From positions 1 through 38,294 of the forward strand of contig CAOKBR010000006.1 in NCBI GenBank assembly GCA_948466735.1: 38,294 nt of DNA. The letters run 5' to 3'. This document shows, one piece after another, positions 32,453-38,294 of this stretch. How positions within the stretch are numbered: position 1 is the stretch's first letter; each line of letters starts with the position of its first letter. Source of the stretch: an uncultured Mycoplasmatota bacterium. Lineage in GTDB: Bacteria > Bacillota_I > Bacilli_A > RF39 > UBA660. The position numbers and the translations under genes are program-made. The notes under the pieces were generated by a model that searched no databases, was not told the origin of the DNA, and saw only the letters and a list, made by a program, of their open reading frames with translations.

Positions 32453-32482
32453 TTTCTTCTCACTCCTTAAAAAACAATTATA

Positions 32483-33295
32483 TTATATCATACTTTCGAA
32501 AAAATCTGAAACAATACTTACAATTTTATCAAAAAATTCTCCCATTGCTTCCATAATTTGGTCAACTAAAGATGTTTTTTTCTTGGCTACTTTAGCTTTT
32601 GATTCTTGATTTTGCACTTTTTCTTTTGCATTTTCCATAGTAGTATCATCTATTTTCCATTTTCCCATCTTATTTGTTTTGGCTAATGCTTCTATATCTT
32701 TTAATAGACTTGTGTACTTGTAATCTCCATAAAGATAAGCTACCTCGGCATATCCTTTTTCCACTAAACTTTGTTGTAAAAACACTCCATCAGCATAGAC
32801 CCATGCTAACAAGCGACCATATTTATCGTACTTTTCACTATCAGCGTCGTATTCTAATACAATTTTTTTGGCGTTTGTTAACATATTACAGGTAAATTCA
32901 CTTGCTTCCTTACCAAATGCTTCTACTTCTTTTGTTGGATGAACTGTCTCTGGAGTATCAATTGCTAAAAATCTTGTCGTAAATACACCTTCACTTGTTT
33001 TAAATTTTGCTGTATCCCCATCAACACAACTAACTAGACTAACTTCTTCCTTTGCACTTTTCTCTTCAATAAAACTAAGAGCACAACTAGGTTCTTCTAC
33101 TTCATCTCCAACTGGATAATAAGTATTTCCTTTTAACACAACTTCATGATAATGAATGGGGTCTTTATGATAGCCATACATTTTTCCATTACACTCAAAA
33201 ACATTTACTTTCTTTATCGCAGAACCATTAGCAAACACTGGCAAAGGAAGAATCACTAAAAAGCAAAAAATTATCCATAACACTTTTCTTTTCAT
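32483..33295 (-). CDS. Secreted thermonuclease (staphylococcal nuclease family)
   Basis: Ca2+-dependent nuclease acting on extracellular DNA or RNA. A signal peptide (about 1-22, ending VFA) is followed by a His/Tyr-rich segment (MYGYHKDPIHYHEV, residues about 37-50). The SNase domain has VDGDTA, RFLAIDTPE (Arg, Asp and Glu of the active site) and the second arginine in YGRLLAWVYADG. A C-terminal basic stretch and a final amphipathic or hydrophobic segment could hold it at the membrane. Upstream TTG codons lie in the ribosome-binding region; AAGGAG supports ATG 33295. It begins 13 bp after the ylmH-like gene. Confidence 0.9.
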   Translation of the reverse strand: MKRKVLWIIFCFLVILPLPVFANGSAIKKVNVFECNGKMYGYHKDPIHYHEVVLKGNTYYPVGDEVEEPSCALSFIEEKSAKEEVSLVSCVDGDTAKFKTSEGVFTTRFLAIDTPETVHPTKEVEAFGKEASEFTCNMLTNAKKIVLEYDADSEKYDKYGRLLAWVYADGVFLQQSLVEKGYAEVAYLYGDYKYTSLLKDIEALAKTNKMGKWKIDDTTMENAKEKVQNQESKAKVAKKKTSLVDQIMEAMGEFFDKIVSIVSDFFESMI

Positions 33296-33308
33296 TAACA
33301 ACAACTCC

Positions 33309-34043
33309 TTATTTATATTGGTAAATCGTTACAAAATATCGATCTTTTCTCTTACTTTTTTCTATTAATCCAACCTTAAACCTTCCCACATGACGAATAG
33401 ATAAACTAAAACCTTCTTCCAAAAGAAAATCTTTTCTTTTTTCTACCATCTGATTGACTCTTACCTCTTGATTTTTTAAAATTTGGACAACTTTAACTCG
33501 ACTTACACCACTTAACCTTGATACTACAACGTCCAATCTAGTGCTCGCTAGTGATAACACTAAGGGAAATAAATGATCTTCTTTTAATACAATCTCACTT
33601 ATCTTTTCTAACTCAATTTTTTTATTTCCCATCACATGAATAGACTCCACAATCTTCTCTACTTTAGGAATTATCGAAAAATAAAAATAATCTTTTTCGA
33701 CAAAAATATCACCAAACATTTCATTTTCTAAACCAGCGGCAAATAAACTTCCTAAAATATCTTGATGACGTAATCCTACATTTTTCCCGCGATAATGGGT
33801 AACAAAATAATTATCTCCAAAATAGATAATTCCTTTTACTGCTAATAAATTGGGATAATAAACTTGATAATTTATTCCTAAACTTTTTAAATATTGACCA
33901 AAGATAGCAATTAAATCTGAAGAAATAAAATGACTAGACGTATCCTTTTCATTATTTCTAGATAAATCAAGTAAATGGGCAAACACCATTTTCTCTTCTT
34001 TATCTTTGATATAATTTAAAATTTTCTCTTGTTTATCTTTCAT
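33309..34043 (-). CDS. ylmH: YlmH-like S4-domain RNA-binding protein
   Basis: S4-domain protein of the YlmH family, members of which bind ribosome-associated RNA and have been linked to ribosome rescue and, in other species, cell division. The N-terminal domain includes FVTHYRGKNVGLRHQDILGSLFAAGLENEMFGDIFV; the conserved GDI segment is diagnostic. The C-terminal S4 domain (about 165-225) reads TRLDVVVSRLSGVSR, then RVNQMVEKR. Its 244 residues are near family length. In many Bacillota ylmH lies in the division cluster with sepF, ylmG and divIVA; here it heads an operon with envelope and nuclease genes, so the usual context is lost. Confidence 0.88.
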   Translation of the reverse strand: MKDKQEKILNYIKDKEEKMVFAHLLDLSRNNEKDTSSHFISSDLIAIFGQYLKSLGINYQVYYPNLLAVKGIIYFGDNYFVTHYRGKNVGLRHQDILGSLFAAGLENEMFGDIFVEKDYFYFSIIPKVEKIVESIHVMGNKKIELEKISEIVLKEDHLFPLVLSLASTRLDVVVSRLSGVSRVKVVQILKNQEVRVNQMVEKRKDFLLEEGFSLSIRHVGRFKVGLIEKSKRKDRYFVTIYQYK

Positions 34044-34141
34044 AAAATCACAAATTTATCTTACTACAAAAATCTTAAATTGTCGAATGAATTTACAAGT
34101 AATTTAAAAAAATAAGCATAAAGTGTACTGGTGAAGATAAA

Positions 34142-35065
34142 ATGGATAAAATAACGATTGGTATTCCTAAAGCTCTACTTTATTATCATTACTCCCCGTT
34201 ATGGTTAAGTTTTTTTAAAGAATTAGGCATATTTACTACAGTAAGTGAAAAAAGCAATATGGAAATGCTAAATTTAGGAAGCAACCTTTGTATTGATGAA
34301 GCCTGTTTATCGATGAAAATATTTATGGGACATGTACTTTCTCTTAAAGGACGATGTAATTATATTTTGATTCCTAGATTAATTCATATCGAAAAACACG
34401 AAAAATTATGTACCAATTTTTCTGCTTTATATGATTTAGTAAAAACACTAATTCCTGATATCAACATCATTAATTATAATATTGATGTAGAAAAACATGA
34501 TAGTGAGTTACTAGCATTTACTAAAATGGGGGTAGAATTAGGCTTTTCACATTTAGAATCCATCAAAGCTTATAAAAAAGCAAAAAACCAATTAGAAGCA
34601 GAATATCATCTAAAACAAATTAAACAAAATCAACTTTTAGAAAATCAAAATCTTAAGATTTTACTAGTAGGACACCCTTATAATATTTACGATGAGTTAA
34701 TTGGTAAACCTTTAGTTAAATTTTTAAATGAATTAGATGTTACCATAATCGATGCTGGTATTTACCCTAAAGATAATACTGATACTTTAGCTAAAGCAAT
34801 ATCAAAAAGTAATTACTGGACTTATAACAAAGAACTCTTAGCAGGAATAAATTACTACCGTAAAGGCGTGGATGGCATTATTTTATTGACAACTTTTCCC
34901 TGTGGGCCTGATTCTTTATCTAATGAAATTATCTTAAGAAAAGTGAAAAATGTTCCTGTAATTTCTATTATTGTCGATGAAGTCAATGCTTTAGAAGGAA
35001 TTAAAACAAGACTAGAAAGTTTTGTTGATATTATTAAGCAAAGAAAAGAGGTAAGTTCTCGTTGA
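34142..35065 (+). CDS. DUF2229/HgdB-like CoA-dehydratase-type subunit A
   Basis: Corresponds to the DUF2229 part of the large activase/dehydratase fusion proteins. It starts ITIGIPKALLYYHYSPLW, as DUF2229 does with IPRAL and aromatic residues. It carries cysteines at 50, 55, 72 and 90 that may bind an Fe-S cluster, then TTFPCGPDSL, and ends with DEVNALEGIKTRLESF, the family's conserved C-terminal signature. Its 307 residues probably form a heterodimer with the next gene product, receiving electrons from the activase. The TGA stop overlaps the TTG start of the next gene. The reaction is not known. Confidence 0.8.
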   Translation: MDKITIGIPKALLYYHYSPLWLSFFKELGIFTTVSEKSNMEMLNLGSNLCIDEACLSMKIFMGHVLSLKGRCNYILIPRLIHIEKHEKLCTNFSALYDLVKTLIPDINIINYNIDVEKHDSELLAFTKMGVELGFSHLESIKAYKKAKNQLEAEYHLKQIKQNQLLENQNLKILLVGHPYNIYDELIGKPLVKFLNELDVTIIDAGIYPKDNTDTLAKAISKSNYWTYNKELLAGINYYRKGVDGIILLTTFPCGPDSLSNEIILRKVKNVPVISIIVDEVNALEGIKTRLESFVDIIKQRKEVSSR

Positions 35066-36144
35066 ATAAGAAAGAAGAAGTTATTAGTTTTCCAAGATTA
35101 GGTGATTATGAAGTACCGATTAGTTATTTATTAAAAAAGTTAACTAAGCATAAAATTATGATTGCCCCACCAATTACTAAAAATACAATTGAATTAGGAA
35201 GTAAGTATAGCCCTGATTTTGCATGCATTCCATTTAAATATAACTTAGGAAATTTTATTGAATCACTTGATCAAGGTGCTACAATTTTAATACAAGCAGG
35301 AGGCGGATGTCGTTATGGATATTACGCTGAAATTCAAGAACAAATTTTAAAAGACTTAGGCTATCACTTTGAATTTATTACCTTAACATCAACCGATAAA
35401 GTGACAGTATCTTATGCTTACAAAATCTTCAAACACTTAAACCCTAGTCTTCATTTTTTCAAATTTGCTCACTATTTTTTAATGACCTTTTTAATGATTA
35501 ACTACATGGATAGAATAGATCATTACATTAGAGCAAATATTGGGTTTGAAATACAAACGGGAAGTTTTGAAAATTTAAAAAGAAAGATGCTTAAAAGTTT
35601 TAGTAAAACAAATAATTTTATTACATTAACCTATCAATACTTTAAATATAAAAAAGCTTTTTTAGAATTGCCACTTAAAAGTAAGAAAAATTCTCTAAAA
35701 ATAGGAATTATTGGAGAATTATACACTTCAATGGAACCTTTTTCTAGTTATTTTTTAGAAAAACAATTGGCAACGATGAACATTGAAGTAAAGCGATTTA
35801 CCAATTTGACCTATTTATTATTAGTAAAATCAAGAAAAACAAAGAAAATGTTAAAGGAAGTTTCCAATTATTGTAAGTATACTTTAGGAGCAGATGGACT
35901 AGATAATGTGTATCGTGCTAAGTATTTAATTGAACATAATTTTGATGGAATCATTCATATTAAACCTTTTGGATGTACTCCTGAAATTGGGGCAATTCCT
36001 ATAATTAATAAGGTTTGCAAAGATGGAAAAATGCCAATTATTTATTTTTCATTTGATAACCAAACCTCTCTTGAAGGAATTAAAACGAGGTTGGAAGCTT
36101 TTTATGATATGTTAGTGATGAGAAAGGAAAAAGATGATGATTAA
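35062..36144 (+). CDS. 2-hydroxyacyl-CoA dehydratase-like (HgdB-type) subunit B
   Basis: Second dehydratase-like subunit. Family landmarks are APPITKNTIELGSKYSPDFACIPFKYNLGNF (its Cys55 in a C-x-P-x-K context; positions 35-65), AGGGCRYGYYAEIQ with Cys83, KPFGCTPEIGAIP near the C-terminus, and the closing SLEGIKTRLEAFYDML. The cysteines at 55, 83 and the FGC position are the probable Fe-S ligands, as in the fused homologues. The start is TTG at 35062, overlapping the previous stop (TTGA) behind GAGGT; no ATG before residue 33 is usable, so translational coupling is likely. 360 residues. It overlaps the activase gene by 11 bp. Confidence 0.8.
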   Translation: MNKKEEVISFPRLGDYEVPISYLLKKLTKHKIMIAPPITKNTIELGSKYSPDFACIPFKYNLGNFIESLDQGATILIQAGGGCRYGYYAEIQEQILKDLGYHFEFITLTSTDKVTVSYAYKIFKHLNPSLHFFKFAHYFLMTFLMINYMDRIDHYIRANIGFEIQTGSFENLKRKMLKSFSKTNNFITLTYQYFKYKKAFLELPLKSKKNSLKIGIIGELYTSMEPFSSYFLEKQLATMNIEVKRFTNLTYLLLVKSRKTKKMLKEVSNYCKYTLGADGLDNVYRAKYLIEHNFDGIIHIKPFGCTPEIGAIPIINKVCKDGKMPIIYFSFDNQTSLEGIKTRLEAFYDMLVMRKEKDDD

Positions 36145-37087
36145 AGGATATTTAGGAGTAGACATTGGTTCGATTTCTACAAAAGGAGTCATTTTAGATG
36201 GAGAAAATCATATTTTAGCTCAAAGTTATATTTGGACTAGTGGAAGTCCTGTTAACGCGGTAAAGCAGTTGATTGATAATTTATATCGACAAATCGTAAA
36301 TAAAAATATTCAAGTAGTAGCAACAGGAACAACAGGTTCAGCAAGAAAATTAATTGGAGCTATGTTAGATGCTGTAGTAGTAAAAAACGAAATTACGGCT
36401 CATGCGATTGGAACATTGTCAAAGTATCCTGATGTTAGAACCATTTTAGAAATCGGAGGTCAAGATTCTAAAATTATTTTAATAGATAAGGGAATTGTTA
36501 TCGATTATGCAATGAATACTTTGTGTGCAGCAGGAACAGGAAGTTTTCTAACAAGTCAGGCTAAACGTTTAGAAGTTCCTATTGAACAATTTGGATCCAT
36601 TGCGCTAAGTTCTAAAAATCCAGTTAAAATTGCTGCAAGATGTACCGTTTTTGCTGAATCAGACTTAGTACACAAAGCCCAAATTGGTCATAAGAAAGAA
36701 GATATTATCGCTGGACTTTGTTATAGTGTTGTAAATAATTATTTGAATAACGTTGGAAAAGGGAAAAAGATTTTATCGCCAATTATTTTTCAAGGTGGTG
36801 TCAGTAAAAATCAAGGCGTGGTCAAAGCTTTTGAAGATGTGTTAAAAGAAAAGGTAATTGTCGATGAAAATGGACATTTAATGGGAGCTATTGGGATAGC
36901 AATTTTAGCAAGAAACAGTAATATTGAGCGAAACTTTAATTTTGATATTAATAAAATTGAATTTGAAACAAAAGGTGTTGAATGTAATAAATGCCCCAAT
37001 CATTGTGAAATTATCTGTGTAAAAAAGGATCATGTATTAATTGATTCATGGGGAAACCGTTGTGATAGAGGTGCTATTAGACAATAA
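36134..37087 (+). CDS. CoA-dehydratase activase (BadF/BcrA/HgdC-type ATPase)
   Basis: ATP-driven one-electron reductase that activates the dehydratase-like partner. ASKHA-fold ATPase: VDIGSISTKGVI (9-20), VATGTTGSARK, LEIGGQDSKI. The two cysteines holding the [4Fe-4S] cluster at the dimer interface are in the expected places, C131 (TLCAAGTGSF) and C170 (RCTVFAESD). An added C-terminal tail has C284, C287, C291, C295 and C310 (CNKCPNHC ... GNRCDRG), as in the large fused proteins, and could bind a second cluster. Start at one of two adjacent ATGs behind AAAGGA. This is the last gene, followed by a strong terminator. Confidence 0.88.
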   Translation: MMIKGYLGVDIGSISTKGVILDGENHILAQSYIWTSGSPVNAVKQLIDNLYRQIVNKNIQVVATGTTGSARKLIGAMLDAVVVKNEITAHAIGTLSKYPDVRTILEIGGQDSKIILIDKGIVIDYAMNTLCAAGTGSFLTSQAKRLEVPIEQFGSIALSSKNPVKIAARCTVFAESDLVHKAQIGHKKEDIIAGLCYSVVNNYLNNVGKGKKILSPIIFQGGVSKNQGVVKAFEDVLKEKVIVDENGHLMGAIGIAILARNSNIERNFNFDINKIEFETKGVECNKCPNHCEIICVKKDHVLIDSWGNRCDRGAIRQ

Positions 37088-37131
37088 AAAAGGAAGATGC
37101 TTATTAAAATGAGCAAATTCCTTGTTTTTTT
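37088..37131 (+). terminator. Terminator of the activase operon
   Basis: AAGGAA (37090-37095) pairs with TTCCTT (37118-37123), enclosing a second helix GCTTAT/ATGAGC, followed by GTTTTTTT. Confidence 0.85.
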
Positions 37132-37167
37132 ATCAAGCAATTTCTTGAATTTAGATAAAATATTAAA

Positions 37168-38294
37168 TTATTCTTTAGTAATTTGAACTTTTTTAAATTT
37201 AGTAGTCCCTGTTACAAAACCTGAATCCCTTGTTATAGATATACCCTCTACTATAGCATTCCAAACAAATCTTCTTCCTGTTGTATTAACAATTTTTACT
37301 AAATTAGGATTAGAATTAAAATTAGGATCAACTAGAAAAGCTTGCGTTCCAATCGTTTTCTTATTTTAGGATGAAGTTATCTCTACTGTACGACTTCCAA
37401 ACTCAAACGTACAGGTAATACAAGTAAAATTATTGGCACTATTCACATCCAAAATTTCCTTCCAACGAAATTCTTTTCCTGTTTGATTAACAAATTTTGT
37501 TAAGGTATTGTTCTTACCAAACGCACTTGTTTGAATCTTATTTACTGTTTTGGGAATGATTACACTAGTTAATTGATTATCAAGAAATGCACTACCACCA
37601 ATATCAATTAAACCATCTAGAAGTACTATACTTGTTAATTGATTAGTAGAAAATGCACTAACACCAATGCTTGTTACACTATTTGGGATTTCTATACTTG
37701 TTAATTGATTGTTCCGAAATGCCTTACGACCAATTATAGTTACACTATTTGGTATTGTTACACTTGCTAATTGATTAGTGGCAAATGCATCTTCCCCAAT
37801 ATAAGTAACATTATTAGGAATAATTACATCATCTTTTTTTGCTCCGGCATAACTATTTAATGAAGTATAATCGATACTACCATCACTATTGCGATTATAA
37901 ATAAAAGCATCTTCATCAGACATTTGATTTTTAATAAATGCTCCAATGCCAATATTTGTAACACTTTTAGAAATAGACAAATTTGTTATTTTATTATTAT
38001 AAAATGCCTTGCTTCCAATGCTTGTTATTGTATTTGGAAGAGATAAATTGGTTAAAGCTTTAGATTGGAATGCTGCATTTCCAATAGTAGTTACTTTTAC
38101 TCCATCAATAGTGTATGGAATTACTACATCTTTGGGACAATTTATATCATAATCAGTAATTGTTCCTGTTGTTTTATCAAAGGTAAAACAAGATTCATCT
38201 GTAAAGTTTTCACTAGATACTTGTTTTGCATACACATTCACTTTTACTCCATACTTTCTTGATTCACCGTTTGGAATTTCTGCACTTTCATCTA
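37168..38294 (-). pseudogene. BspA-type leucine-rich-repeat surface protein, 5' end outside window, 3' end cut by in-frame TAA
   Basis: Large surface or secreted protein with tandem BspA/LRR_5 repeats: units of about 23 residues on the pattern LTSVxIPNSVTxIGxxAFxxNQ. The frame is open to the right edge (38294), so the true start lies outside; the GTG at 38241 is not a start. At 37366-37368 a TAA interrupts the frame. The same frame then continues for 65 codons to TAA 37168-37170, containing TIGTQAF, TTGRRFVWNAIVEG and GTTKFKKVQITKE. This mirrors the module just before the stop (QTGKEFRWKEIL ... GSRTVEITSS). A truncated protein lacking one terminal module may still function, since it ends just after a complete module, so inactivation is not certain. 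Confidence 0.8.

Noticed and set aside
37366-38241. Complete leucine-rich-repeat gene starting at GTG 38241
   Set aside because: The reading frame stays open to the window edge with family-like sequence (NGESRKYGVKVNVYAK), so the start is outside.
1-38294. Reassignment of UGA to tryptophan, as in Mycoplasma
   Set aside because: Several genes end in TGA with coupled ATGA overlaps (for example 12203-12206 and 20125-20128), and conserved tryptophans are TGG.

Overview
The window is AT-rich DNA from an anaerobic, low-GC member of the Bacillota, most like a gut lineage of Bacilli (Erysipelotrichia or the RF39/Tenericutes-like groups); this placement is inferred from gene content and composition. 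UGA is a normal stop: several genes end in TGA, some in ATGA overlaps with the next start, and tryptophan is encoded by TGG, so the Mycoplasma code does not apply. Class III ribonucleotide reductase, a superoxide reductase and a 2-hydroxyacyl-CoA dehydratase-type activase system point to anaerobic life. No tRNA, rRNA, CRISPR array or intact transposase was seen.

Layout. 1-3983 is a decaying accessory region: a frameshifted relaxase, an orphan 339-residue gene, a candidate small RNA with its own promoter and terminator, a nucleotidyltransferase broken by several frameshifts, and a helix-turn-helix regulator cut by a TAG codon. 4079-8210 holds a small HExxH protein and an asparagine-responsive T-box reading into asnB, a DUF1835-like gene and galE. 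8283-12865 is a complete Bce-type antimicrobial-peptide sensing and detoxification module (bceR, bceS, bceA, bceB) with a palindromic operator before bceA. 13167-14804 is a three-gene membrane and zinc-ribbon operon of unknown function. 15027-18686 carries envelope genes (secreted protein, basic-tailed membrane protein, GH25 muramidase), one unknown gene and a two-domain superoxide reductase.

18774-21207 is the oddest block: a cytosine-5 methyltransferase-fold protein that has lost its catalytic cysteine and other signature residues, an acetyltransferase, and a protein resembling a glycerophosphodiesterase whose active-site residues are also missing. 21374-26024 holds the nrdD-nrdG-dut operon for anaerobic dNTP supply and a divergent Crp/Fnr-type regulator. 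They share a near-palindrome placed to activate nrdD (about -42) and to repress the regulator (over its -35). 26316-29918 pairs a P2A-type Ca2+ ATPase with a Na+/Ca2+ exchanger-family protein.

30052-34043 holds a membrane-anchored unknown protein and a four-gene operon (ylmH-like S4 protein, secreted thermonuclease, anchored thioredoxin, PH-like protein). 34142-37087 is a three-gene set equivalent to the large fused activase/DUF2229/HgdB-like proteins. The right edge is a leucine-rich-repeat surface protein whose 3' end is cut by an in-frame TAA.
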